DNA from: Oceanidesulfovibrio marinus
Lineage (GTDB): Bacteria; Desulfobacterota; Desulfovibrionia; Desulfovibrionales; Desulfovibrionaceae
Length of the DNA: 64,000 nt
Reading direction: 5' to 3'
Assembly (NCBI RefSeq): GCF_013085545.1
Contig: NZ_CP039543.1
Location: 1,550,001 to 1,614,000 of the forward strand
Each line of letters begins with the position of its first letter. The stretch's first letter is position 1. Below the pieces are notes generated by a model, which worked only from the letters and a program-made list of their open reading frames with translations, did not search any database and was not told the origin of the DNA. Positions 16,747 to 26,700 of the stretch are shown piece after piece. A program made the translations under genes and the position numbers.

Positions 16747-17232
16747 CTACTCCGCTTCGCCGACGTGCAGGGTGAGGGTCCCGCTGCCGATCTGCGCCGC
16801 CTTGACGCCGCCGCAGCTTGATTTGGCGATGAGATTAATGCGCACCTCCACACGGTACTCGCCGGCGATTGAGGGCGTCAGGGCGATGTCCGGAAAGCCG
16901 GGCAGCACATCGAGCCCTGCACCCTCAGGCGCGTCAAGCACATCCACCAGCGTGGTGACATAGAAGCCCATGGGCGGCGTCGCCGGGTCAAGCGTCATGT
17001 GGGCGCGCACCTTGTGCCCAGCCACCGCGTCCAGCTCCTCGGCGGCCAGCGCTGCCGTGTACGCGGGCGTGGTCAACGGGCAGGCTGCAATCGGCTTATC
17101 GTCTGATTGATTTCCGGAACCCGCCCCCTGGGCGTGGGCATTGAGCACCATCCACAGCATCAGGACACCGCACAGCACCAGACAGGCGAGGAGCCGTATA
17201 GAAATTGGTGCCATGCAGTGTGTCCTGGTCAT
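16747..17232 (-). CDS. Small exported protein of unknown function downstream of the molybdoenzyme genes
   Basis: A 161-residue protein with a signal peptide (IRLLACLVLCGVLMLWMVLNAHAQG, cleavage after AHA). The mature part is low in charge, with two cysteines (AACPLTTP near 50 and KSSCGGVKAAQ near 140) that may form a disulfide. It has an all-beta look (PSIAGEYRVEVRINLIAK ... GSGTLTLHVGEAE), as in small Ig-like periplasmic domains. GGAGG lies 12 bases before ATG 17232; an internal ATG at 17214 is possible. It follows the membrane-anchor gene by 90 bases across a double hairpin, so its level may be set separately. Not recognised as a known family. Confidence 0.65.
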   Translation of the reverse strand: MTRTHCMAPISIRLLACLVLCGVLMLWMVLNAHAQGAGSGNQSDDKPIAACPLTTPAYTAALAAEELDAVAGHKVRAHMTLDPATPPMGFYVTTLVDVLDAPEGAGLDVLPGFPDIALTPSIAGEYRVEVRINLIAKSSCGGVKAAQIGSGTLTLHVGEAE

Positions 17233-17252
17233 TTTTTTTGATGCCTCCGGCG

Positions 17253-17303
17253 GCCAGGGAGCAATGCTCCCTGGCGGGGTGCCCGAGGGGCAGCGCCCCT
17301 CGG
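17253..17303. repeat. Tandem double hairpin between the anchor gene and the small exported protein gene
   Basis: Two perfect inverted repeats lie side by side. The first is GCCAGGGAGC-AAT-GCTCCCTGGC (17253-17275) and the second is CCGAGGGGC-AGC-GCCCCTCGG (17283-17303). No T-run follows on the strand of transcription within the hairpins. Paired GC hairpins of this look occur between genes in Desulfovibrio; they may attenuate or stabilise the transcript. Confidence 0.6.
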
Positions 17304-17321
17304 AACACCTCGTTCATCACA

Positions 17322-18116
17322 TCAATATATACCACCCAGGTTCGACGCCGTGTGGATGGAGTACATGAAGAAAAGCAGCCGGCCGGCCAGCTCCCCGGCC
17401 ACCAGCAGCACGGGCAGCCAGACCGGTATGCTCTTCATCCGCACCATCACGGCCAGCGGCAGGGCCAGGCCCAGCACGATACGCGCCCAGTAGAGCGGCG
17501 AGGCCACGAAGGCCATGCCGGTCTCACGCATCACGGTGCCGCCGGAGAGCCAGATGCACGGGGCCAGCAGGTGGACCACCAGGCCCACAAGGAGCGCGCC
17601 GGTGAGCCAGCGTGCGAGCATGGCCTGCTTCTCCTGCGAGGCGAAGTAGCTGGCCAGGGCCGGCCCCAGGATGGCGGCCGTGAGCAGGAAGAAGGCGAAG
17701 GGCAACACGTTGTTGTACGCCGGAAAGCTGGGCGGCGAGTAGGTCATGCCCATGAAGTAGACCACGAGCAGGCCGAGCACGGCGGCGATTATGCCGAGGG
17801 CCTTGTTGACCCCGCCCTTGATGGTGAAGGCGGCCACGGCCACCACGGCCAGCAGGACGCCAGCGCCCACGGCCTCTGCCGAGAGCCACGCCGTGCCCAG
17901 GTGGTTGAGGACTGTGGGAGCGCCCAGGGGATGGCCCAGGTGAAAGAGCGAGGCGAGGAGGCCGATGGCCAGGACCGCGGCTGCGAACAGCCACTCCTGC
18001 CGTATCTTCCCAAGGGGGCCATGGCCTGCGAACTGCCGCACCGTGGAGATGGCGACCAGACCGATGGCGGCCTGGGCGGACACGGTGAAGACGACGAGGG
18101 GAAGCTCCATGCTCAT
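17322..18116 (-). CDS. DmsC-type membrane anchor subunit of a molybdoenzyme
   Basis: A 264-residue protein with about eight membrane helices, opening MSMELPLVVFTVSAQAAIGLVAISTV as DmsC proteins do, and FHLGHPLGAPTVLNHLGTAWLSAEA in the first loop. DmsC anchors the DmsAB dimer and oxidises menaquinol. ATG 18116 overlaps the stop of the iron-sulfur subunit (ATGA). It belongs to the DmsC family and not NrfD. It should deliver quinol electrons to the catalytic subunit on the outer face. Confidence 0.88.
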   Translation of the reverse strand: MSMELPLVVFTVSAQAAIGLVAISTVRQFAGHGPLGKIRQEWLFAAAVLAIGLLASLFHLGHPLGAPTVLNHLGTAWLSAEAVGAGVLLAVVAVAAFTIKGGVNKALGIIAAVLGLLVVYFMGMTYSPPSFPAYNNVLPFAFFLLTAAILGPALASYFASQEKQAMLARWLTGALLVGLVVHLLAPCIWLSGGTVMRETGMAFVASPLYWARIVLGLALPLAVMVRMKSIPVWLPVLLVAGELAGRLLFFMYSIHTASNLGGIY

Positions 18117-18682
18117 ACGTCGCTCCTTGTGACCATACGGGGCTGCTCCGGAAGGATGAAGCGCACCGAGGGGTTGAGCTTGGTGAAACGGGGGAACCCG
18201 GCCGGGTACTGCACGGCGTTGGGGTTGTCGAACTCGGCGAGGTCCACGATCTGCAGAGCCTCCACCGGGCAGCTCTGCACGCAGGCCGGCTTCAGGCCGG
18301 CGTCCAGGCGCTGGTAGCAGAAGCTGCACTTCTCGGCCTTCTTGAGCACCGGGTTGTAGCGCGGCGCGCCGTACGGGCAGGAGCGGATGCAGTTGCCGCA
18401 GCCGATGCACTTGTCCTGCTCGTGCACCACCACGCCGTCCTCTTCCCGTTTGTAGTAGGCCTTCACCGGGCAGACGTTGGCGCAGGTGGGGTTCTCGCAG
18501 TGGTTGCAGGCCAGGGAGTAGAAGGCGCGCTCGCGGTGGGGGTAGATCTCCTCGTTGAGGGGATAGACCTGCCGCCAGTGCACGCCTGGCTCCTGGTGAT
18601 ACTGGTTCTTGCACGCCATGGCGCAGGTGAAGCACCCGATGCAACGCTTGGCGTCCACAAAAAAGGCGTATTGTTTCGTCAT
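18113..18682 (-). CDS. DmsB-type four-cluster iron-sulfur subunit
   Basis: A 189-residue ferredoxin-like subunit with four cysteine groups: CIGCFTCAMACKNQ (about residues 14-27), CNHCENPTCANVCPVKAYY, CIGCGNCIRSCPYGAPRY and CSFCYQRLDAGLKPACVQSCPVEAL. This is the DmsB/NrfC/PsrB pattern. ATG 18682 (MTKQYAFF) has AGGGGAG eight bases upstream. It lies 59 bases after the catalytic subunit gene. It carries electrons from the DmsC-type anchor to the molybdenum subunit. Confidence 0.9.
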   Translation of the reverse strand: MTKQYAFFVDAKRCIGCFTCAMACKNQYHQEPGVHWRQVYPLNEEIYPHRERAFYSLACNHCENPTCANVCPVKAYYKREEDGVVVHEQDKCIGCGNCIRSCPYGAPRYNPVLKKAEKCSFCYQRLDAGLKPACVQSCPVEALQIVDLAEFDNPNAVQYPAGFPRFTKLNPSVRFILPEQPRMVTRSDV

Positions 18683-18741
18683 GGGTTTCACTCCCCTGAA
18701 CATTCCATTGGATGATTACGGTCCGGCATGATTCCTCCGGA

Positions 18742-21018
18742 TCAGACCCTGGCTACGTCGGCGAACTGGTCATGGATGGCCACGCCGGGCTGGCCGGTCT
18801 TGTAGCTGCCCATGTCCGCCGCCGTGTCGTCCACCAGGTTCTGGCAGTTGTACGGGTTGGCGTGGAACCACGCCTCGTACATCATGATGGTGTCGGCTGG
18901 CAGGATGGAGGTCAGCTTGGCCTGGATGGTCACCTCGCCCAGATCGTTGAACACGCGCACCGTGTCGCCGTCGTCGATGCCGCGTTCCGAGGCGGTCTGG
19001 GGGTTCAGGTAGACGTACGGCCTGGGGTTGAACTCCTGCATCCAGTCGATGTTGTTGAACTGCGAGTGGATGGCGAACTTGGTGTGCGGGGTGAGCAGGC
19101 GTAGCTTGGCGTTGGGTTCGCGCGGCTCCTTCCACTCCGGCAGGGCCTTGTGGCCGTGCTCGGCGCAGAGCTCGCTCTTGAACTCGTACTTCTTGGAGGG
19201 CGTGCCGAACTCCAGCGTGCTCCAAGAAGCCGAGGACGCCAGCTTCATCTTGCGCGGTCCCTCGCGCAGGTCCTCCCAGGATTCCAGGCCGAACTGGTCG
19301 TAGATGTTCTGGTTGAACTCCTTGACCATCCACTCCTTGGTGTCCACCTCGGTGGGGAAGGTGCAGGAGCCAGGGCTGAGCTCGTTCATCTTCTTGGACA
19401 GGGCGGCCGCGATCTCGATGTTCGACTTGGCCTCGTACATGGGCTTGATGGCCTGCTCGTTGATGGACAGCCAGTAGTGCCAGTACGAGGCATTGATGGT
19501 CCATTCCTCGAAGAGCGTGGTCACGGGCAGCACGATGTCCGACTGCTCCACGGTCTGGTTGAAGAAGTTGTCCACGGTGACGACCATCTCCAGCTTGTCA
19601 AAGGCCTTCTGCATCTTGTTGCGGTCGAAGTCCTGGCTGAAGGGGTTCTTGCAGGAGACCCAGAGCATGCGCACGGGCGGGTCCTGCGCGTCCAGGATTT
19701 CCTGGGCCGTCTTGTTGATGTTCAGGATGCGGTCCGAGTAGGAAACCTCGCCCTGGTCGCCGGTGAAGTGGAAGTCGCCCTTGACTTCGGTCTTGCCGGG
19801 CACGCCCTTGGCGCCTTCGGGCTGCTTCTGGAGCATGGCGTGGTAGTTGAAGCCCCAGGTCTGTAAATGGCCGTAGCGGGCGCCGCCGCCGACCTTGCCC
19901 ACGTTGCCGGTCATGGCCACCAGGGCGTCAACGGCGCGGACAGTCGCCCCGCCGTTGACGTGGCGCTGCATGCCGTAGCCGATCCAGATGGTGGCGGGCT
20001 TTGCCGTGGCGAACTCCTCGGCCACGGCCTTGATGCGCTCGGCCGGAACGCCGGAGAGCTCGGCGGCCCAGTCCACAGTGACGTTATTGCGCAGGTAGCT
20101 GGCGAATTCCTCAAAACCCACAGAGTTGTTGTCCACCCAGTCCCTGTCCACAAGGCCCTGATCCAGAATATGCCGGGCCATGCCAAGGGCCAGGGCGCCG
20201 TCCGCGGAGGTCTTGACCTGCCAGTACTCGTCGGCCTTGGCCGCGGTCTGGGTCATCACCGGGTCGATGGCCACGATCTTGGCCCCGCGGTCACGGGCGG
20301 CATAGATGTACTTCATGGAGTGGACCGAGCACCACGCCGGGTTCACGCCCCAGAGGATCACATAGCGGGCGTCGGGAAAGTCCTCGGGGTCGTTGCACCA
20401 CATGTTGCCCAGGTCGTAGTTCTGGGCATCGATGCCCGCCGGCCAGCACGGCGTGCCGGTAAAGCGGGTGGTGTAGCCCAGGGAGGACATCATGCCCTCG
20501 ACCACGTAGTTGGTGATGCCGAAGTTGCCCGAGTACTTGGTCATGCCCAGGCCCAGCAGGTTGCCGTCCTTCTCCTGCATCTCCAGTACCTTGCGGGCTA
20601 TCTTGTCCATGGCCTCGTCCCAGGAGAGGCGCTTCCAGTTGCCACTGCCCCTGCCCTGCTGCTCCATGGGATACTTCACGCGGGTGGGCTCGTATGGCCG
20701 ACGCGTGTAGGCGTACCCTTTCACACACAGGCCGCCGCGCGTGTAGGTGGACTCCTGCGCGCCTTCGATGAACTGGAGCACGCCGTCCTTGACGTAGCTC
20801 TTGATGGAGCAGGTGTCGTAGCAGTTTCTGGGGCAGGCGTTGCGGAAGGTCTGGTAGTCGCCCTCGTAGACGATGCCCGCCTCGGCCGTAAGCGGCCGAA
20901 GCAAGGCTCCCGGCAGGCACGCCAGCGCGCCGCTGGCCGCCATGGCCTTGAGAAAGCGCCGCCTGGAAAAGGCGTTGGACAGCGCCTGGCCGACGCATTC
21001 CTTCGTGTGCGTCTTCAT
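18742..21018 (-). CDS. DmsA-like molybdopterin oxidoreductase catalytic subunit
   Basis: A 758-residue Tat-exported enzyme. The twin-arginine motif SRRRFLK is at 18-24. The [4Fe-4S] ligands Cys62, Cys66, Cys70 and Cys98 show the CX3CX3CX27C spacing typical of DmsA-type enzymes. Bis-MGD binding motifs follow (ILWGVNPAWCSVHSMKYIYAARDRGAKIVAIDP) and a C-terminal domain with ASERGIDDGDTVRVFNDLGEVTIQAKLT. By eye the molybdenum-ligand position appears to be Cys191 (GTPCWPAG), where E. coli DmsA has Ser. So the substrate may not be DMSO; a sulfur or nitrogen oxide or polysulfide-type substrate is possible. It overlaps the chaperone gene (ATGA). Confidence 0.88.
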   Translation of the reverse strand: MKTHTKECVGQALSNAFSRRRFLKAMAASGALACLPGALLRPLTAEAGIVYEGDYQTFRNACPRNCYDTCSIKSYVKDGVLQFIEGAQESTYTRGGLCVKGYAYTRRPYEPTRVKYPMEQQGRGSGNWKRLSWDEAMDKIARKVLEMQEKDGNLLGLGMTKYSGNFGITNYVVEGMMSSLGYTTRFTGTPCWPAGIDAQNYDLGNMWCNDPEDFPDARYVILWGVNPAWCSVHSMKYIYAARDRGAKIVAIDPVMTQTAAKADEYWQVKTSADGALALGMARHILDQGLVDRDWVDNNSVGFEEFASYLRNNVTVDWAAELSGVPAERIKAVAEEFATAKPATIWIGYGMQRHVNGGATVRAVDALVAMTGNVGKVGGGARYGHLQTWGFNYHAMLQKQPEGAKGVPGKTEVKGDFHFTGDQGEVSYSDRILNINKTAQEILDAQDPPVRMLWVSCKNPFSQDFDRNKMQKAFDKLEMVVTVDNFFNQTVEQSDIVLPVTTLFEEWTINASYWHYWLSINEQAIKPMYEAKSNIEIAAALSKKMNELSPGSCTFPTEVDTKEWMVKEFNQNIYDQFGLESWEDLREGPRKMKLASSASWSTLEFGTPSKKYEFKSELCAEHGHKALPEWKEPREPNAKLRLLTPHTKFAIHSQFNNIDWMQEFNPRPYVYLNPQTASERGIDDGDTVRVFNDLGEVTIQAKLTSILPADTIMMYEAWFHANPYNCQNLVDDTAADMGSYKTGQPGVAIHDQFADVARV

Positions 21019-21653
21019 GATGCATTATCCTCCACGGTTGCGGTTCGCGCAGTGAATTGATGTTCCCGGGGTGAACACCCGGTCGTGTCGGCGAGATCCA
21101 AAAGGAACCGCACGAGCAGCATGGCGGCGTAAATGATGGCCGGGTGCGTTGCCTCCTGCGCGTACACGCCGTCGCAGAACTCCGGTATCCAAGCCAGCAT
21201 GTGTTGTTCCAGGAAGTAGTTCCGCATGGAGGCCAGCTCCGGGCGACCGCCCCATTCCAAGGACGCATCCATGGCCAGCAGAGCGTCGAGCTCCAGGCTC
21301 ACGTGGTCGTCGGGAAAGCTCCCTTCCAATGGGGATTGAAGACCGAGGAGGCGATAGATATTGCGCACTTCCATGGTGCTCGGCCCCATGACATAGGGCT
21401 CCGAGTCCAGGTAGATCGAGGAAAACGGCGGCGCCAGCGGCGGTTGCGGTCCGACAAAGAGCCTGTTGAACGAAAACTCGACCGCTTCCCAGTCGGGAAT
21501 CGCCGGCGGCGTCGGCAGGTAGAGCGTCCGCTCATCCTGGCGCGTCAGCTTTATCCAGGCGTCGGCGAGGTCGTCTGCGTCCCTCGCCATGAAGAAATCT
21601 CTGAGGGCTTCCAATCGTCGCGCTGTTGCAGCGCGCTCATTGTGACAAGTCAT
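21015..21653 (-). CDS. TorD/DmsD-family molybdoenzyme chaperone
   Basis: A 212-residue all-helical protein. It carries the family signature SSIYLDSEPYVMGPSTMEVRNIYRLLGL followed by PDDHVSLELDALLAM, which matches the TorD-fold motif (E-P-x-D-H), and an AAMLLVRFLLDL C-terminal helix. These chaperones bind the Tat signal of the catalytic subunit and help cofactor insertion. Its stop overlaps the start of that catalytic subunit by 4 bases, so the two are translationally coupled. It is the first gene of the reductase operon. Confidence 0.87.
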   Translation of the reverse strand: MTCHNERAATARRLEALRDFFMARDADDLADAWIKLTRQDERTLYLPTPPAIPDWEAVEFSFNRLFVGPQPPLAPPFSSIYLDSEPYVMGPSTMEVRNIYRLLGLQSPLEGSFPDDHVSLELDALLAMDASLEWGGRPELASMRNYFLEQHMLAWIPEFCDGVYAQEATHPAIIYAAMLLVRFLLDLADTTGCSPREHQFTARTATVEDNAS

Positions 21654-21728
21654 GGCATCCTCCGGAAAGAATTATGAGGATGTCAGAATACGTAACGTGT
21701 GGTTGCGGCGGCTAGGAGAGGAAATAGG

Positions 21729-21761
21729 GTATTAGTGGGGAGCCGATTCTACCCACTATAC
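21729..21761. promoter_or_regulatory. Imperfect inverted repeat between the LuxR-type regulator and torD
   Basis: GTATTAGTGGG (21729-21739) pairs with CCCACTATAC (21752-21761) with one bulged base, overlapping the regulator stop codon. It may terminate the regulator transcript or be a binding site upstream of torD-dmsABC. The heptamer ACTATAC inside it recurs upstream of the regulator gene. Confidence 0.4.
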
Positions 21762-23072
21762 ATGACTGTTCGAGCTGTGCGTTTTACTGAGGAAGGTCCG
21801 CAGGTTGACGTCCTTGTTCTGGAGCTTCAGTTTTCGGCGGATATTCTTGCGATGGCTCTGCACCGTACCCACGGCCAGATTCAACGCCTCGGCGATATCC
21901 TTGGTGGAGGCCCCGGCCTCGATGAACTGGCAGACCTTCATCTCCGTGGGCGTCAGCCTGAGCAAAGCCGGGTGCTGATCCGGCCTGGCCCCTGCCGAGA
22001 GCTTGAGCAGCTGGTCCTCAAGCACGTCGAGATACGCCTTGCGCACCATGGGGCTGTCCGCGCGGCGCAGCTTGTCCAGGGCGGGCAACAGCTCCTCGGC
22101 CATCCGCCCCACAGTCTGTTTGTGGTCGTCCAGCTCGTTGTCCACGCTGCGCATGACGTTGCGCAGGGTTATGTTCATCTCGGCCAGCTGCTGCTTGTCC
22201 TGCTCCAGCGCCTCGGTGCGTTCTCGCACCGTATCTTCCAGAATGTCCCGGTGGGTAACGTGGACGGTGATGTCCTTGAGCACCACAAGGTACGCCGGCG
22301 AGGCCAGACTGACACGCTCCAGAGGGATGATCCGCATCTCGAAAAAAGAGCTGCCGTCCGGCGCGGCCAGCTCTTGCGCCGTGTCCTGGGGGTAGTACTT
22401 GAGCATGTCCTCCATGCTGCGCGCCTCCAGGTCGAGCAGAGACCAGACAGGCAGGCCCATGGTGGCGGCGGCGAAGAACTCGCTGGCGGCCTGGTTGAGC
22501 TCCAGCAGCTTGCCGTTCTCGTCGACAATAAGGACCATGTCCGAGATGACGGCCAGGATGTTCTCGTACTTGTTCTTCTCCAGCGTCAGCAGCCGGGCGG
22601 ACTCGTCGAGCCTGCCGGCGACCTCCTCGCTGGAGAGCTCGCCCCATCTGGCAAGCAGGAGCGTGGTGAAGGCATCGGCGTAGAGGCGGACGATGTCCGC
22701 CGCCTCCACCTTGGCGGCCAGGGGCGCCTCGGTCTCGTCGATCATCTCCTCGATGGAGTGGATCATCGTGAAGAAGCAGCCCACGAACATGTTGCTGTTC
22801 ACGCCGCGGAAACGGTGGCGCTCCGAGGAGGCGAGCAACGCCTCGGCCCAGTTCGCCTGGCCTGCGATGAGCTCGCCGAAAGCAGGCGCCCCGCCGCATT
22901 GGTCGAGGTGCTCCAGCACGGGATCGAGGAACCAGTTGAAGGCGTCGAGGCAGTCCTCGCGCTTTGCCGTGGTGTGGTCCAGGTAGCCGGCCTCTCCCAT
23001 GGTGCGGACCCACTTCTTCAGGAAGTCTTCCTTGCGGAGGGTGAGGTGTCGAAGGAGCTCGGGAGTTGACAT
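21756..23072 (-). CDS. PAS-containing LuxR-type regulator with RsbRD-like N-terminus
   Basis: A 438-residue protein. Residues about 5-170 resemble the RsbRD N-terminal helical domain (RKEDFLKKWVRTMGEAGYLDH...FRGVNSNMFVGCFFTMIHSIEEMIDE). About 195-310 is a PAS domain (ILAVISDMVLIVDENGKLLELNQAASEFF). A coiled coil follows (about 310-345, TVRERTEALEQDKQQLAEMN), then a C-terminal LuxR helix-turn-helix (LTPTEMKVCQFIEAGASTKDIAEALNLAVGTVQSHRKNIRRKLKLQ). ATG 23072 has AGAGGAAA upstream. It lies 100 bases before torD in the same direction, so it probably senses a signal in the cytoplasm and controls the DmsABC-like operon. Confidence 0.85.
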   Translation of the reverse strand: MSTPELLRHLTLRKEDFLKKWVRTMGEAGYLDHTTAKREDCLDAFNWFLDPVLEHLDQCGGAPAFGELIAGQANWAEALLASSERHRFRGVNSNMFVGCFFTMIHSIEEMIDETEAPLAAKVEAADIVRLYADAFTTLLLARWGELSSEEVAGRLDESARLLTLEKNKYENILAVISDMVLIVDENGKLLELNQAASEFFAAATMGLPVWSLLDLEARSMEDMLKYYPQDTAQELAAPDGSSFFEMRIIPLERVSLASPAYLVVLKDITVHVTHRDILEDTVRERTEALEQDKQQLAEMNITLRNVMRSVDNELDDHKQTVGRMAEELLPALDKLRRADSPMVRKAYLDVLEDQLLKLSAGARPDQHPALLRLTPTEMKVCQFIEAGASTKDIAEALNLAVGTVQSHRKNIRRKLKLQNKDVNLRTFLSKTHSSNSHV

Positions 23073-23706
23073 GTATTTCCTCTGGCCGCGGGTGGGCATG
23101 CAGGCTGGACCACGGGCCGACATGGCTTCGCCTGCGTTCCTGTCGCCGTGAAGCCGATATACTATACCAATAGTATGGTGCTATTGCCTTCAGGGTCAAT
23201 TCCTTCTGCAAGCATGCCACAAGCATACGTGGATCGCCATCAATAAATTATTACATATCTGCAAATATACTTATCCATATTCCAGAAAAGGCTCCCAAAT
23301 GGACCTGCACGGGCGCAGGCCCGCGCCCAGCGCATCTTTTTGACTCGGCTGGATGAATTAATAATTCATGTCTACGATGACGATTTGAACAAATTCTTCA
23401 GCACGGTTCCGCCGTCTCAACCATCATTTTCTTTTATTATAGCTGGATACACGAGCAAGGCCACACCCGGCTACGAGGCCCCTACTCCCCAACTATGCGC
23501 ATCCGACTCTGACACGCCCTGCGCGCCAGACAGCTACGCCCCGATATCAAACAACAAACTATATTCTGAAAAATTATCGCACTGTTGCGCACATCTGAAA
23601 TGGAATTGCGATTTGCACACAAATTCTTTAGTTCTATAATAGATTTGCCAGCATTGTCCGACAAGGTTTCCTGGACAGTTGAACTTCGCTTGTGTCGGGA
23701 GGGTTC
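23073..23706. other. AT-rich divergent promoter region with two inverted repeats
   Basis: No gene is supportable. ATACTAT-ACCA-ATAGTAT (23159-23176) lies about 90 bases upstream of the LuxR-type regulator. ATGAATT-AAT-AATTCAT (23353-23369) lies further out. Both could be operators for the regulator or for the divergent kinase operon; nothing more can be said from sequence. Confidence 0.5.
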
Positions 23707-26700
23707 ATGCGCTCACACGGTTCCGGATTCTGGCGGCCATTTTTTCTGCGGTTCTTGCCCGTTACCACGTTGCTGCTGCTGTTTCTGTCGACGCTGATCT
23801 ACCAGGGGCTCGAGCACAGAAGGCAGCTCTACCTCGACACGGAGCAGATGAAGCTCGATTACGTCACGGAATCGATCTCGATTGATATGGAACGGGTGTT
23901 CCATGATCTCTTCGACCTGATGCACCGCCGTTCCGTGACACACTACCTCGCCGACCCGAATCCGGAGAACCTGCACGAGGTCGAGCAGTCCTATCTGCTG
24001 TTCAGCCTCGACAATCCCCAATACGACCAGCTCCGCCTGATCGATCCCTCGGGCCAGGAGATCGTGCGCGTCAACGCCAAGGACGGCCGGTCCTGGCTCG
24101 TTGCCAAGAAAGATCTCCAGAACAAAGCGGACCGCTACTACTTCAAGGATGCGGTGACCTTGCCTCAGGGCGAGCTCTATACCTCCCCGCTCGACCTCAA
24201 CATCGAGCACAAGCAGATAGAGCTGCCACACAAGCCCATGCTGCGGATAGCGGCCCCGCTCTATGACACCTACGGTAAGGTCAAAGCCGTGCTGGTGCTC
24301 AACTACCTCGGCCAGGTTCTGCTGGACAACATGCAGGGTCACCTGGAGTACAGCGGCCAGACCATCATGCTTATCAACCAGGACGGCTACTGGCTCCACG
24401 GCGGCGGCGAGGAGGCGAACTGGGCCTTCATGTTCCCCGACCGTACGGACCGTACGTTCGCCGCGGCCCACCCGAAGATATGGAAGGCCATGCAGGAAAC
24501 CGAATCCGGGCAGCTGGAGGGGCCGGGCGGCATATACACCTATGATACGCTGAAGCTTTCGCCCAAGTCGGCCCTGCATGAACATCACAGGAACGCCACT
24601 GTCGCTCCAGAGTTCGTTCAGACCTGGAAGGTGGTGTCCTTCACGCCGATCACGCTCATGTCGGCGATGCTCTGGCAAGACTGGCCGCAGTATCTGGCCG
24701 CCGCGTTGCTGGTCATCATCCTCAGCGGCCTGGGCGCGTACCTGCACACCAGCCGGATGCTGGAGCGCCAAGCGGCGCAGCAGGCTGAGCGCCGGAGCGA
24801 AGCCCGCTTCCGCGACCTGGTGGAGACATCGCCGGACCTTATCTGGGAGACGGACAGCAAGGGCAACTTCGTGTACGTCAGCCCCCGCTCTGCTGATCTT
24901 TTTGGCCTGGAGCCAGAGGAGCTGGTGGGCAAACCGCTCTGCGGCATTCTATCCACGGAGTGGGATGAGCAGCACTTTGAAGAGTCCGCGGGCAAGGCGC
25001 CTGCCTGCTGGGAGATGACGTGCTACGATACGCAAGGCGAGCGCAAGATTCTGGAGGTCCGCTATCTGCCAGTCCTGGACGACCACAACAACGCCATAGG
25101 CAGACGCGGCGTCGCCCGGGACATCACCCAGGCCAAGAAGGCCCAGCAGCTTATCGAAGAGTCGCGGCAGGAGGCCGAGAGAGCCAACCAGGCCAAGGGC
25201 GAGTTCCTGGCGCGCATGAGCCACGAGATCCGCACGCCTCTCAACGCGGTCATCGGCATGAGCCATTTGATGCTCCGGACCGAGTTGAGCCAGAAACAAC
25301 GGGATTACCTCAACAAGATACGCCTTTCCTCCGACGCCCTGCTGGGCGTAATCAACGACATCCTGGACTACTCCAAGATAGAGGTCGGCAAGATCGCCAT
25401 CGAGCACGTGGAGTTCGACCTGGACACCGTGCTCGGCAACGTGGTGGACATCAACAGCCTGAATGCGGAGGAGAAGCGCCTGGAGTTTCTGCTCTCCGTG
25501 GAGGACGGCGTTCCCAGCAACCTGATCGGCGATCCGCTACGGCTGGGCCAGGTGCTCATGAACCTCCTGAGCAACGCCCTCAAGTTCACCGATGAGGGCG
25601 AGGTCCTGCTCAGGGTCTCCACCGTAGAAAAGGATGAGGAAACCGCCACTCTGCGTTTCAGCGTGCGGGACACCGGCATCGGCCTCTCCCAGGAGCACTT
25701 GGAGAACCTCTTCAAACCGTTCTCGCAGGCCGATGGCTCCATCAGCCGGCGCTTCGGCGGCACGGGCCTGGGGCTGAGCATCTGCAGCCACCTGGTGCAG
25801 CTCATGGGCGGCGCGCTGGAGGTGGACAGCACCCAGGGCCAGGGCAGCGACTTCCATTTCACGCTGACCTTCCCCATCGGCGCCGCCACCACGCGCCTCA
25901 GCTTCGCGGACGCCGAAGGGCTGAGCGGGTCTGCTGTTCTGGTGGTGGACGACAACGCCACCTCGCGCCAGATCCTCAAGGATATTCTGACCTCCCTGCG
26001 CTTCTCCGTCACCCTGGCGGAGTCCGCCGAAGAGGCGCTACGCCTGATCGAACGCGGCGAAGAGACCTACAACGTGATTCTGCTGGATTGGAAGATGCAG
26101 GGCATGGACGGCCTGTCGTGCGCCAAAAGGATTCGGGCCATGCCGCTGGAGACGCAACCCGCCCTGATCATGATCACCGCATACAGCCGGGAGGAGGTGC
26201 GCCGAGAGTCCGAGAACATCGGCATCGACGGTTTCCTGCTCAAGCCGGTCTCGCGCTCGGTGCTCTTCAACACCATTGCCGAGGCCCTTGGCAGCGCGAT
26301 CAGCTCGGGCTCCAGCGCTGGCGCCGGCGGTTTTCCCTACGAGGCCGGAGCCGAAGGCATCCGTGGGGCTCACATCCTGTTGGTGGAGGACAACGAGATC
26401 AACCAGCAGGTGGCCAGCGAACTGCTGGAGGCCGTCGGCCTTAGGGTGACCGTGGCCGGCGACGGAGAGACGGCCCTGGAACTGCTGGCCAGAGATACCT
26501 TCCAGGCCGTGCTCATGGACATCCAGATGCCCGGCATCACCGGCCTGGAGGCGACGCGCCGCGTGCGCAACGAGCTTGGGCTCAAGGAGCTGCCAGTCAT
26601 TGCCATGACCGCGCACGCCATGTCCGACGACCGGAAGGAGAGCCTGGCCGCCGGCATGAACGACCACGTGAACAAGCCCTTCGACCCCAGGGAACTTATC

